Positions 1 to 7,105 of a stretch of 23,681 nucleotides of DNA are shown in pieces; the first letter of the stretch is position 1, and every line of letters starts with the position of its first letter. The notes under the pieces were generated by a model. It did no database searches, had not been told where the DNA came from, and saw nothing but the letters and a program-made list of their open reading frames with translations. Source of the stretch: Phascolarctobacterium sp. (lineage in GTDB: Bacteria > Bacillota > Negativicutes > Acidaminococcales > Acidaminococcaceae); contig JAHHUH010000026.1 in NCBI GenBank assembly GCA_020024105.1, positions 1 through 23,681 of the forward strand, in the 5' to 3' direction. The translations under genes and the position numbers were made by a program.

Positions 1-548
1 GACGTATTGTTTGTCCAGACCTTAGGCCTTATATTTACGGTGCATTACCAAATCGGCCTGCCAGCCGGGAACGGCACCGTAAAGGCGGGCTCTTTTACCA
101 TTTTCTTCAGTGACGAAGAGATGGGCATATTTTTTTAATCCCACACGGTTTTCAAATCGGGGGCCAGGACCTTGAGTTTACGGCCGGGATCGCCCTCCAC
201 CAGATAGCGGGGAACGTAAAATCCCTGACGGTTATCATCAAAGTTAATACCCAAATCCACTAACCTACCGGATTGGATATCCTGAGGATAGGTGGGCGTG
301 TTATCCGTCCACAGCTCCATATTTAAATCCACATCACCCCGCATAAGGGCGGCATGGACGATGGGTGCAGAGCCGCTGACGATTTTGAAATCTAGGCCAT
401 AGGCATTTTTGCCGATATATTCCACTACGGCATTATGAAATTTAACGCTGTCCCAGTTGGCATCACCTAGGACGACGGGATTCGCATAGGCTAGGGGATT
501 GAGGGCAGCCGCTAAAAGGGTGCATAGGAACAGGATTTTTTTAAACAT
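1..548 (-). pseudogene. Decayed glycine betaine/proline ABC transporter substrate-binding protein (ProX/OpuAC type), runs off left edge
   Basis: The intact 5' part (548 down to 135) encodes 137 residues: a signal peptide ending near AYA-NP, then a type II periplasmic binding fold typical of OpuAC (motifs GDANWDSVKFHN, MRGDVDLNMELW, GFYVPRYL). The family normally has about 300 residues. At 135-140 the frame stops (GAT TAA). Reading on with a one-base shift restores family-like sequence (LKKYAHLF, then YGAVPGWQADLV). That frame meets TAA at 24-22 and continues in frame as GLDKQYV, where relatives usually have Tyr or Leu in an A-Y/L-G-L context. There are therefore two separate lesions: a one-base deletion beside an A7 run and a nonsense codon. 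A good ribosome site (GAGGAGGAG) still precedes the ATG. It would have been an exported or lipid-free osmoprotectant-binding protein; partner permease and ATPase genes are not in view. Sequencing error at the A7 run could explain the first lesion but not the second. Confidence 0.8.
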
Positions 549-698
549 AACTTCTCCTCCTCTGTTTTACTTACTGTGTACGCCTATAATTAGGGTAACA
601 TGTATCTTCCTAAGAGATAATTAGTAAGATATTAAGAACTGGACAAAAGTATTAAGATACAATTAAAATTGAACGTAATGTAAATAAAGAAAATACTT

Positions 699-726
699 TT
701 GCTTCTGAGGGAGAATGGATTATAAT
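699..726 (+). promoter_or_regulatory. Probable sigma-A promoter of the HAD gene
   Basis: TTGCTT at 699-704 and a perfect TATAAT at 721-726 are separated by 16 bases, 31 bases before the GTG start at 758. Confidence 0.6.
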
Positions 727-757
727 AGAAGCATCTGTAATAAAATTGGAGGATACT

Positions 758-1564
758 GTGGAAGGTTTAGAACGCATTAAGAATATTAAGTGCTTCCTTT
801 TCGACATGGACGGCACCATCAATTTAGGTGATACCCTTATTCCCGGCATGGAGGGCTTTTTTGAAAGGCTACAGGCCGCAGGTAGGGAGTACTATCTTTT
901 GACCAATAATTCTTCACGTAATCACGAGCATTATGTAAAGAAGATGAATAAATTGGGGGTACCCGTAACTAGAGAAAATATTTTGATTTCCTCCGATGCC
1001 TTAACCAGCTACCTGATGGCCCACCAGCCTCAGGCTCGGCTCTTTGTCCTGGGCACACCCCAGCTGGAGGAAAATATCAGACAGGCCGGCCTGACTATGA
1101 CCAGCACCTTGGAGGAGGGCGCGGATATGGTTGTTGTAGGCTTTGACCAGACTCTGAGCTACGCTAAGCTGGCAACTGCCTGCCGTCTGATTGACAAGGG
1201 CGTGCCCTACGTTGCTACGCATCCCGACGTGCGCTGTCCCATCGAGGGGGGAGAATTTATTCCCGATACCGGTGCGATGCTGGAATTAATCAAGACAGCC
1301 ACCGGGAAGGCTCCGTCCATGATTTTTGGTAAGCCATACCGTTACATGGTGGACGTGGTTCTGGAACGGACCGGCTTTCGTAAGGAAGAAATCGCCATGG
1401 TGGGCGACCGTCTGGCTACGGATATCGCTTTTGGACTGAACAACGATATTCTTGCCATTATGGTGCTCACAGGTGAAGCCACCCTGGAGGATGTGGCTAA
1501 GGGCAGTATTAAACCTGATATCATTCTGCCCCATGCTAAGGAAATTTTGCAGTATTTAGGTTAA
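758..1564 (+). CDS. HAD-IIA family sugar/nucleotide-type phosphatase (NagD/PGP-like)
   Basis: A 268-residue cytoplasmic hydrolase of the haloacid dehalogenase superfamily, subfamily IIA. Motif I is FDMDGT (nucleophile Asp16, acid/base Asp18), motif II is LLTNNSSR, motif III Lys lies in FGKPYRYM, and motif IV is GDRLATDIAFG, whose acidic residues bind Mg2+. The large alpha/beta C2 cap between motifs II and III marks the IIA group (NagD, AraL, p-nitrophenyl phosphatase and phosphoglycolate phosphatase relatives). The substrate cannot be read from the sequence. I chose GTG 758 because GGAGG at 748-752 sits five bases upstream; the TTG at 746 in the same frame would overlap this site. It is single-gene, with its own promoter upstream and a shared bidirectional terminator downstream. 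Confidence 0.85.
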   Translation: MEGLERIKNIKCFLFDMDGTINLGDTLIPGMEGFFERLQAAGREYYLLTNNSSRNHEHYVKKMNKLGVPVTRENILISSDALTSYLMAHQPQARLFVLGTPQLEENIRQAGLTMTSTLEEGADMVVVGFDQTLSYAKLATACRLIDKGVPYVATHPDVRCPIEGGEFIPDTGAMLELIKTATGKAPSMIFGKPYRYMVDVVLERTGFRKEEIAMVGDRLATDIAFGLNNDILAIMVLTGEATLEDVAKGSIKPDIILPHAKEILQYLG

Positions 1565-1581
1565 GCCCTCTGTAAGAGCGT

Positions 1582-1630
1582 AAAAAAAAGACCATTACCA
1601 AAAAATTGGCAATGGTCTTAGTTCTTTTTT
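1582..1630. terminator. Bidirectional intrinsic terminator between HAD and nicotinamidase genes
   Basis: A 14-bp stem with a single A-C mismatch (arms 1588-1601 and 1606-1619) is preceded by an A8 run and followed by a T-rich run, so it can serve both converging genes. Confidence 0.85.
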
Positions 1631-1637
1631 CAGCAGC

Positions 1638-2273
1638 TTATTTTAAAGCAGCGGCACAGTCAACAAAGTGGACGCCGGCAGCTTCCATTTCAGCCATTGC
1701 AGCAGCAATGGTGTCGAGAGCGATACCGCGACAGCCGGCTTTGTTCAGGATAACCTCAAAGCCTGCCTGGCGTAATTGGAGCACGGTGTTTTTAACGCAG
1801 TAGTCGGTTGCCAGGCCACCGCAGATGACGGTGGTAATACCGTGGAGCTTCAGGTATTCGATTACACCGGTGGAAAGGGTGTTTTTCAGATCATGGTAGC
1901 AGGCACCGTAAGGATGCTTGTCCACCTCAATTCCCTTGAAGACCTGGAAGTCGTAGGCCTTGGGGTCAAGACCGGCAATAAAATCAAAGCCCTTGGTACC
2001 GATGATGGCATGGGCCGGCCAACGGATATCCAGATCAGGATAGCCGCTAATGGGGCTGAGAGGTGGATGCTCTTCGTCACTAAGCCAGAGAGCCTGACAG
2101 GTATGGGCATCACGGGAGGCTACGCGGAGGCTGGCAAAGGTTGCCTGAGCGTTTAATTCGTCAGCAATGGTATCACCCTCTACAACCGGCAGCTCATCGG
2201 GGCAGACGGGAGTGAAGGTGTTCTGGGCGTCGATATCAAAGGACGCGATAAACTCCTTATCGGGTAAATTCAT
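1638..2273 (-). CDS. pncA: Nicotinamidase-like cysteine hydrolase (isochorismatase superfamily)
   Basis: A 211-residue protein with the isochorismatase fold. The expected Asp-Lys-Cys catalytic triad is visible as Asp15 (FDIDAQNTF), Lys113 (VFKGIEVDKH) and Cys159 (GLATDYCV), with the cis-peptide region just before the cysteine. The combination with WPAHAIIGTKG around residues 85-95 favours nicotinamidase (nicotinamide to nicotinate plus ammonia, NAD salvage) over isochorismatase. The metal site is unusual: the common DxHxxxH is DAHTCQA here (Asp55, His57), so the third ligand is not in its usual place. The start is ATG at 2273, preceded by AAGGAG; an upstream in-frame ATG lacks a ribosome site. 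The gene is monocistronic, convergent with the HAD gene and divergent from znuA. Confidence 0.75.
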   Translation of the reverse strand: MNLPDKEFIASFDIDAQNTFTPVCPDELPVVEGDTIADELNAQATFASLRVASRDAHTCQALWLSDEEHPPLSPISGYPDLDIRWPAHAIIGTKGFDFIAGLDPKAYDFQVFKGIEVDKHPYGACYHDLKNTLSTGVIEYLKLHGITTVICGGLATDYCVKNTVLQLRQAGFEVILNKAGCRGIALDTIAAAMAEMEAAGVHFVDCAAALK

Positions 2274-2369
2274 TTGTAAAACTCCTTTATATTTATATTG
2301 TATAAGGCGGATAGTATTTTCAACCATTATAATACTTTTGAAGGGGTTTTACAAATTAAACATTTAGCG

Positions 2370-2398
2370 TTGACGGTAATCTGGTTTTGTAATAGGAT
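2370..2398 (+). promoter_or_regulatory. Probable promoter of the znuACB-PHP operon
   Basis: TTGACG (2370-2375), a 17-base spacer and TAGGAT (2393-2398) precede the znuA ribosome site. I could not identify a convincing Zur or MntR box. Confidence 0.45.
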
Positions 2399-2419
2399 TA
2401 TAAATAGGAGGAGAAGTCT

Positions 2420-3310
2420 ATGAAAAAATTATCTTTAATATTATTGATGTTAGTATTCCTGGTGACGGGCTGTAGCGGTGAGAAGCAGGCAGCTGAACAT
2501 AAATTACAGGTGGCTGCCAGCTTTTATCCCATGGCAGAATTTGCCAGAAACATAGGTGGGGATAAGGTAGAAGTAACTATGATGGTACCTGATGGTGCTG
2601 AGGCTCATGATTGGGAGCCCTCTCCCAGTGATTTGGCGAAGCTGGGACATGCGCAGGTTTTCGTTTACAATGGTATTGTGGAATCCTGGGCGGAGCAGAC
2701 CATCAAGGCTCTCAGTGAAAGAAAGCTGGTGGCTGTGGAGGCCGGTAAGGATTTGTTTACCCGTCAGGGTAAGCAGGACCCCCATGTCTGGATTAGCCCC
2801 AAGAAGGCCATTATTGAGGTTGAACGTATCACCGACGCTCTCTGCCAGGCTGACCCGGAAAATGCTTCCTATTATCAGGGCAATCGGGATAAGTATCTGG
2901 AAAAACTAAAGGCATTGGATAAGCAGCTGACCCAGTTGGCAGCGAAGGCACCCCGTAAGGTTTTTGTTACCGCTCATGCGGCCTTCGGTCATCTGGCAGA
3001 TGATTACGGACTGCAGCAGCTGGCTGTAAATGGTCTGTCCCCTACGGCAGAGCCAACTCCTGCTGATTTGCAGAATTTGATTAAGCTTGTAGAAAAGGAA
3101 AAGATTGAATATATTTTCTTTGAGACCCTGACTGATCCGAGAACTGCGGAATTATTGGCAAAGGAAACCGGTGCCAAGACTGCCGTGTTGGACCCTCTGG
3201 AGGGCTTGAACAAGGAGGGCCGCGAGAAAAAATTGGATTACGTACAAATCATGCAGCAGAATATTCATAACCTGAATATTGCATTGAACACAAGTGTAAA
3301 GGCAAAATAG
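2420..3310 (+). CDS. znuA: Zinc (or manganese) ABC transporter substrate-binding lipoprotein
   Basis: A 296-residue cluster A-I (TroA/ZnuA) binding protein. The signal peptide ends in a lipobox, LVTGC, with Cys18 to be lipidated, so it is tethered to the outer face of the cytoplasmic membrane. The metal ligands expected in this family are visible: His63 (EAHDWEPS), His122 (DPHVWISP), His186 (TAHAAFGH) and Asp258 (VLDPLEG). The His/Asp-rich flexible loop of proteobacterial ZnuA is absent. ATG 2420 follows GGAGGAG at good spacing. It is the first gene of a tight operon with the ATPase and permease. Zinc is favoured over manganese because the permease and ATPase ends carry Cys- and His-rich tails, but this is inference. 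Confidence 0.9.
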   Translation: MKKLSLILLMLVFLVTGCSGEKQAAEHKLQVAASFYPMAEFARNIGGDKVEVTMMVPDGAEAHDWEPSPSDLAKLGHAQVFVYNGIVESWAEQTIKALSERKLVAVEAGKDLFTRQGKQDPHVWISPKKAIIEVERITDALCQADPENASYYQGNRDKYLEKLKALDKQLTQLAAKAPRKVFVTAHAAFGHLADDYGLQQLAVNGLSPTAEPTPADLQNLIKLVEKEKIEYIFFETLTDPRTAELLAKETGAKTAVLDPLEGLNKEGREKKLDYVQIMQQNIHNLNIALNTSVKAK

Positions 3311-3317
3311 GTAAAAA

Positions 3318-4037
3318 ATGAATGAATTAATTAAAATCAAGGATCTGGGCTTCGACTATGGCGAGGGCTGGGTCTTTCACAAACTGAATCTGGTCATTGC
3401 TGAGGGTGATTTTGTGGCTGTTATTGGTGCTAACGGTGCCGGTAAGAGTACGCTCCTGAAGATGCTGGCCAATGTCATCGTGCCTACGGCAGGCAGTATT
3501 GAGTACGCTGGTGTGCCCATTAGTAAATTTACGGAATGGGAAAAAATCGGCTACGTACCCCAAAATCCTGCCCGTCAGCAGCGTAATTTCCCCATCAGCG
3601 TGCGGGAGGTAGTTTCCCTGGGCCTGATGCGGGGGAACAGACTGCTGCAGAGGCTGAATTGTGAGGAAAAGCAGCTTCTGGAGGAAACGCTGGAGCGCTT
3701 TAAGCTGGTGGAGCTGCAGCACCGCAAGATTGGCGAGCTGAGTGGCGGTCAGCAGCAGCGCGTCTTTCTGGCGCGGGCCATGGTAAAAAGACCGAAAATC
3801 CTGCTTCTGGATGAGCCGGCCACCGGTGTGGATACCTCGGCTAAGGTAGGGCTGTACGCAATGCTGAAGTATATTAACCGGGAGCATGGTACTACCATCA
3901 TCATGGTCAGCCATGACCTGGAGTTGGCGGCGGATACGGCTAAAAATGCTCTCTGCCTGGACCACGGCATCTGCTTCTGGGGCGACGTTCACGCTGCTCT
4001 AAAGCATCATCATAAGCATGGTTATTTTTATAGATAG
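3318..4037 (+). CDS. znuC: Zinc/manganese ABC transporter ATP-binding protein
   Basis: A 239-residue ABC ATPase that powers metal import with the lipoprotein upstream and permease downstream. Walker A is GANGAGKST (37-45), the Q-loop is VPQNP, the signature is LSGGQQQR (141-148), Walker B is ILLLDEP (161-167) and the switch histidine is His199 in SHD. The C-terminus is unusually histidine-rich (HHHKHGYFYR), which is seen in other ZnuC proteins and may bind metal. It starts seven bases after znuA stops, with only a weak ribosome site (TAGG), so translation is probably coupled to znuA. Confidence 0.92.
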   Translation: MNELIKIKDLGFDYGEGWVFHKLNLVIAEGDFVAVIGANGAGKSTLLKMLANVIVPTAGSIEYAGVPISKFTEWEKIGYVPQNPARQQRNFPISVREVVSLGLMRGNRLLQRLNCEEKQLLEETLERFKLVELQHRKIGELSGGQQQRVFLARAMVKRPKILLLDEPATGVDTSAKVGLYAMLKYINREHGTTIIMVSHDLELAADTAKNALCLDHGICFWGDVHAALKHHHKHGYFYR

Positions 4038-4049
4038 AGGTTCAGATTA

Positions 4050-4916
4050 ATGTTAGAAATGTTAGAAATGGAATTTATGCAGCGGGCCTGGCTGGCCGGT
4101 CTGATTATGGCGATTATCTGCCCTTTGATCGGTAGCTTTCTGGTGCTGCGCAGGCAGTCCCTGATTGGTGATGGCCTGGGACATATAGCCTTTGCCGGTG
4201 TAGCCGGTGGCGCGCTGTTTAACTATAGCCCCGTCCTGAGTGCGGCTGTGGCGACTATTATCGGCGCTTTGGCCATTGAGGTGGTACGGGTCAAATTAGC
4301 GGATGCCGCAGAGATGGTTTTGGCCATCTTCTTCTATACAGGCATGGCTCTGGCTGTTATTTTTACCAGCATGAACAAGGATGGCGGCTTTAATTTGGGT
4401 AGCGTCCTCTTTGGTAGCTTGATGACCGTTAGTAGTAGTGATTTATATATTGTAGCTTTTTTAGGCCTGTGTACGATTATTTTTGTGATTTTGTTCTACC
4501 GGCCCCTGCAATATATTACCTTCGATGAGGTTTCGGCTAAGGTGGCTGGTCTGCCCGTGGAAAAGCTGAATATGCTACTGGCCATCCTGACCGCTCTGAC
4601 CATTGCTCTTTCCATGCGTATCGTGGGTCTGCTTCTGGTTTCTGCGATGATGGTTATTCCCGTAGCCTGTGCCCTGCAGACGGCCCGGAGCTTTTCCGGC
4701 ACCATCCTACAAAGCATCTGCTACGGTGTAATTGCCGTTTCCCTGGGTCTGACCCTGTCCTACTATGCCAACCTGGCTCCTGGTGGTACCATCGTGCTGA
4801 TGAATACCTGCTTCTTCGGATTAAGCCTGCTGTTGGGCAAGAAGAAGACCGGTCAGGGGGCTCCTCCTGATAAATGCTGCTGCTGTGAGGAAGAGGAGGC
4901 TAAAGGTGAGGATTGA
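4050..4916 (+). CDS. znuB: Zinc/manganese ABC transporter permease
   Basis: A 288-residue integral membrane protein of the ABC-3 family with about eight hydrophobic segments. It forms the channel for the metal delivered by ZnuA. Family-typical sequence includes QSLIGDGLGHIAFAG near residues 36-50 and the MRIVGLLLVSAMMVIP segment. The cytoplasmic C-terminus ends in four consecutive Cys followed by four Glu, an odd acidic, thiol-rich tail that looks able to bind metal. ATG 4050 was chosen because AGAGG lies nine bases upstream; in-frame ATGs at 4059, 4068 and 4077 are alternatives. The last 11 bases overlap the start of the PHP gene. Confidence 0.92.
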   Translation: MLEMLEMEFMQRAWLAGLIMAIICPLIGSFLVLRRQSLIGDGLGHIAFAGVAGGALFNYSPVLSAAVATIIGALAIEVVRVKLADAAEMVLAIFFYTGMALAVIFTSMNKDGGFNLGSVLFGSLMTVSSSDLYIVAFLGLCTIIFVILFYRPLQYITFDEVSAKVAGLPVEKLNMLLAILTALTIALSMRIVGLLLVSAMMVIPVACALQTARSFSGTILQSICYGVIAVSLGLTLSYYANLAPGGTIVLMNTCFFGLSLLLGKKKTGQGAPPDKCCCCEEEEAKGED

Positions 4917-5721
4917 TCTGCATATTCATTCGACGGCCTCCGACGGTACCTGGGACCCGGAGCAGCTGGTAGCAGCTGCCTGCCAGGTGGGCTTGGGTGC
5001 TCTGGCGGTAACTGACCATGACACGGTAGCCAATGTGGCAGCTACGGAACGCCTCGCTCTGGCTGCCGGCTTGAAATTTATTCGGGGCGCGGAGATTTGT
5101 GCTACTAAACAGGGACATTGCTTTCATATCCTCGGTTATGGACTGGCCCTGGACGATAAGCCGCTTTTGGAGCTTTTAGCCCATAATGAGGCGCTGCTGG
5201 CCCAAAAGGATGAGGATAGCATTGCCCTATTAGCCAAGGAGGGCTGGCCCGTCAGCGTAGCTGAGTTCCACGCCTATGACTATGACCGTCACCGTGGCGG
5301 CTGGAAGGCCTTGGCCTATTTGCAGGATAAGGGCTTGTGCAGGAACGTACAGGATTTTTTTACGCGGATTTTTACGCCGGAGCATAATCTGGCTTTCCCT
5401 ACCTTTCCCAGTATTGGAGAGGTAGTGGCGGCTATCCATGGTGCCGGTGGTGTGGCTCTCTGTGCCCATGCTGCCAGTGATTTTCACGGCCCCGGTCTGG
5501 AGCCGGTCCTGGCCCAGCTGGTGGAGGAGCCTCTGGACGGTTTTGAATGCTACCATTCGGGTCATAGCCTGGAGGATACCCGAAAGCTGGTAGCTCATTG
5601 CAGGGCTCATGGTCTACTGATCAGTGGTGGCAGTGATTGCCATGGCAGCTTTGTGCCCTCTAGACATTTGGGTGAGCCCCTGATTACTGACGAAGATGTA
5701 TATTTACCAGGCTTAGTGTAA
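4906..5721 (+). CDS. PHP-domain metal-dependent phosphoesterase (YciV/TrpH-like)
   Basis: A 271-residue cytoplasmic protein of the polymerase and histidinol phosphatase superfamily. The metal-site motifs are in order: DLHIHSTASDG (His6, His8, Asp13), VTDHDT (Asp37, His38), GAEI (Glu63), ALCAHAA, and GSDCHGS near the end. These fit the RNase AM / 3',5'-nucleoside bisphosphate phosphatase group, which hydrolyses pAp-like nucleotides or short RNA 5' ends; the exact substrate is not visible. GTG 4906 follows a strong GAGGAGG (4893-4899) and overlaps the znuB stop by 11 bases, so expression is coupled to metal import. These enzymes need two or three divalent metals, so the coupling makes sense but is not proof of function. 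An upstream in-frame start at 4885 would give seven more residues without a ribosome site. Confidence 0.85.
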   Translation: MRIDLHIHSTASDGTWDPEQLVAAACQVGLGALAVTDHDTVANVAATERLALAAGLKFIRGAEICATKQGHCFHILGYGLALDDKPLLELLAHNEALLAQKDEDSIALLAKEGWPVSVAEFHAYDYDRHRGGWKALAYLQDKGLCRNVQDFFTRIFTPEHNLAFPTFPSIGEVVAAIHGAGGVALCAHAASDFHGPGLEPVLAQLVEEPLDGFECYHSGHSLEDTRKLVAHCRAHGLLISGGSDCHGSFVPSRHLGEPLITDEDVYLPGLV

Positions 5722-5922
5722 ATGATCTTTGGGGCGAATGCGTCCCTCCTGGTGGCCTACGGAAAGTAGAGAGCTGTGATAATGTTGCAGGTGCTCTGCC
5801 GATGAGAAAGTTCTGGACTGTTCCCTGGCTGTAGCTTCTAGCCTGGTAGGGGGCAGAAGGGCTCTGTTAAAATTAAATTACAAGTTAATGGCTTAGCTGG
5901 CAGCTGAGTCCTTTTGTTTTTT
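5722..5922 (+). ncRNA. Structured 200-base 3'UTR or possible small RNA ending in a terminator
   Basis: There is no credible ORF. Pairings found by eye: a six-pair hairpin GGGGCG/CGTCCC just after the PHP stop; TCTGCC (in GTGCTCTGCC) pairing with GGCAGA (in GGGGGCAGAAGGG); and inside that CCCT/AGGG plus GGCT/AGCC with an internal bulge. The whole ends at the strong terminator 5890-5922. The long bulged helix is loosely like 6S RNA, but I do not recognise conserved 6S sequence and saw no clear separate promoter. It may simply be the operon's 3'UTR. Confidence 0.3.
5890..5922 (+). terminator. Intrinsic terminator of the znu-PHP operon or of the RNA before it
   Basis: Hairpin GGCTTAGCT / AGCTGAGTCC with loop GGC (5890-5911, one bulged base) is followed by TTTTGTTTTTT. 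Confidence 0.85.
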
Positions 5923-5966
5923 ACGGAAGCTGAAGGGAAAAGGCTGTGCATATTTTAGAAAAAATA

Positions 5967-5980
5967 AGAAAATATTTTCT
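5967..5980. promoter_or_regulatory. Perfect 14-bp palindrome upstream of the TetR gene
   Basis: AGAAAATATTTTCT reads the same on both strands and lies 11 bases before the TetR-type operator. It may be a second regulator site, or chance in AT-rich DNA. Confidence 0.35.
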
Positions 5981-5990
5981 AAGACTGGTA

Positions 5991-6014
5991 ATACCTATTG
6001 AATATAGGTATAAT
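5991..6014 (+). promoter_or_regulatory. TetR-type operator overlapping the gene's own promoter
   Basis: Inverted repeat TACCTAT-TGAAT-ATAGGTA (5992-6010, extendable by one pair) immediately abuts and overlaps a perfect TATAAT at 6009-6014. This placement between -35 and -10 is what autorepression by a TetR dimer would need. The -35 (TGGTAA at 5986-5991) is weak. Confidence 0.6.
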
Positions 6015-6045
6015 AAAATAATCAGTTAAGTTAGGAGGGACTGCC

Positions 6046-6717
6046 TTGTATATTGATAGAGATTTACCCAAGAATGAAAGAATTTTACTGGCGGCAGAAG
6101 AGGTTTTCTCCAAATATGGTTTTGAAAAAGCTACTTTGGATGAAATTATTTCCCTTGCCGATGTGGGTAAGGGAACTATATATAAATATTTTGGCAATAA
6201 GGAAAAGCTGTTCTATAAATTAGTTTATGATAGAAATCTTCCCTTTGTAGAGCGTCTGCGCCAGGTAGTAGCAGCGGAGCAGGATTTGCCCGGCAAGCTG
6301 ACCGCCTATTTTAAGGAAATGATTAGTTTCTACTACGAAAATTATGCTCTCTGGCAGGTCATTTATTTTGAAATGATTGGTGCCCACTACGGCTGCCGGG
6401 TTCAGTATATTGATGACCAGCCGGTGGTAATCCCCCGTTATTCTGTTTCGGCCATCAGTGAAGAAATTAAGGAAAGCGTTATCCGTTATAATAAGATTCT
6501 GGCAGATGAATTTAACGTATTAAAGGAAATTTTGGTTTTTGGCTTGGAGCAGGGTCTTCTCAAGGAAGGCAATGCGGATGAAATTCGTAAGTCCCTCTTT
6601 TTTGGCGTAGTGATGCATATATTTTATTCCCTGGACGTTGTGAAGAAAACGCTTACTCCGGAGGAATTTGCGGTGATCGTCGTGGACCGCTTCCTCTATG
6701 GCGAAAGTAGACGTTAA
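6046..6717 (+). CDS. TetR/AcrR family transcriptional regulator
   Basis: A 223-residue regulator. The N-terminal HTH covers about residues 10-57, with the family signature ATLDEIISLADVGKGTIYKYF followed by KEKLFY. The C-terminal ligand-binding and dimer domain is all-helical and has no assignable ligand. Translation should begin at TTG 6046, because AGGAGG (6033-6038) sits seven bases upstream. It stands alone: a terminator precedes its promoter and another follows its stop, so no target operon is linked. A palindrome over its -10 suggests autorepression. Such genes often control efflux pumps or lipid metabolism, but none is adjacent here. Confidence 0.88.
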   Translation: MYIDRDLPKNERILLAAEEVFSKYGFEKATLDEIISLADVGKGTIYKYFGNKEKLFYKLVYDRNLPFVERLRQVVAAEQDLPGKLTAYFKEMISFYYENYALWQVIYFEMIGAHYGCRVQYIDDQPVVIPRYSVSAISEEIKESVIRYNKILADEFNVLKEILVFGLEQGLLKEGNADEIRKSLFFGVVMHIFYSLDVVKKTLTPEEFAVIVVDRFLYGESRR

Positions 6718-6732
6718 AAGCAGCTTAATATT

Positions 6733-6765
6733 AAGACCACCTCTTCAAGAGGTGGTCTTTTTAGT
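6733..6765 (+). terminator. Intrinsic terminator after the TetR gene
   Basis: Perfect 11-bp stem AAGACCACCTC / GAGGTGGTCTT with loop TTCAA, then a T run. Both arms lie in 6733-6759. Confidence 0.92.
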
Positions 6766-6905
6766 TTGTTAGCCATTAGGTAGGAAAATATATCCAACAG
6801 GTATAAAACCGTTTTTTAGAAGGGCTATAATATTATTAGGATGATTTTTTGTAGGCGTACACACACTAGTCCTTAGATTGGATTAAGGCAAAGGAGTCTG
6901 GTAAT

Positions 6906-7049
6906 ATGGATATTGTGGAGCAGGTTCAGGAAATTATTGAGGAGGCTGCTCGACGCTGTGCCAGGGAGCGCTTTTGGGCCCAAAAACAACGGAGTAATGT
7001 TCTGCAGGAGCAGCCCGCACTTCCTCCAGTGGAGCCTTCCGAAAAATAG
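6906..7049 (+). CDS. Small hypothetical protein, 47 residues
   Basis: ATG 6906 is preceded by AAAGGAG (6890-6896) at nine bases. The ORF encodes a charged, probably helical N-terminal half (VEQVQEIIEEAARRCARER) and a Pro/Glu-rich tail ending LPPVEPSEK. The codon use matches the neighbouring genes. It lies between two terminators, with a TATAAT at 6826-6831 about 75 bases upstream, so it is a self-contained unit. I know no family for it. A short hairpin (CCTTA/TAAGG, about 6871-6888) sits just before the ribosome site. Confidence 0.5.
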   Translation: MDIVEQVQEIIEEAARRCARERFWAQKQRSNVLQEQPALPPVEPSEK

Positions 7050-7059
7050 GTACTGAAGT

Positions 7060-7105
7060 GAAAAGTTCCCTCTGCTTTGTTTAGCAGGGGGAGCTTTTCA
7101 TTTTC
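7060..7105 (+). terminator. Intrinsic terminator after the small gene
   Basis: Sixteen-pair stem from GAAAAGTTCCC to GGGGGAGCTTTTC, with two G-U pairs and loop TTTGTTTA, followed by ATTTTCC. It overlaps the last codons of the minus-strand HTH gene. Confidence 0.75.

Noticed and set aside
3327..3992. A 221-codon open frame on the minus strand inside znuC
   Set aside because: It lies wholly opposite a clear ABC ATPase and its translation has no domain; it arises from the codon bias of the real gene.
5722..5889. RNase P RNA, T-box or known riboswitch in the region after the PHP gene
   Set aside because: A short GAGAAAGTT-like stretch recalls RNase P, but the rest of the conserved core and the T-box GGGTGGNACCGCG are missing.
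575..6863. Shared 12-mer TAGGCGTACACA at 575-586 (minus) and 6852-6863 (plus)
   Set aside because: Many 12-base matches are expected by chance in a window of this size and the flanks do not align.
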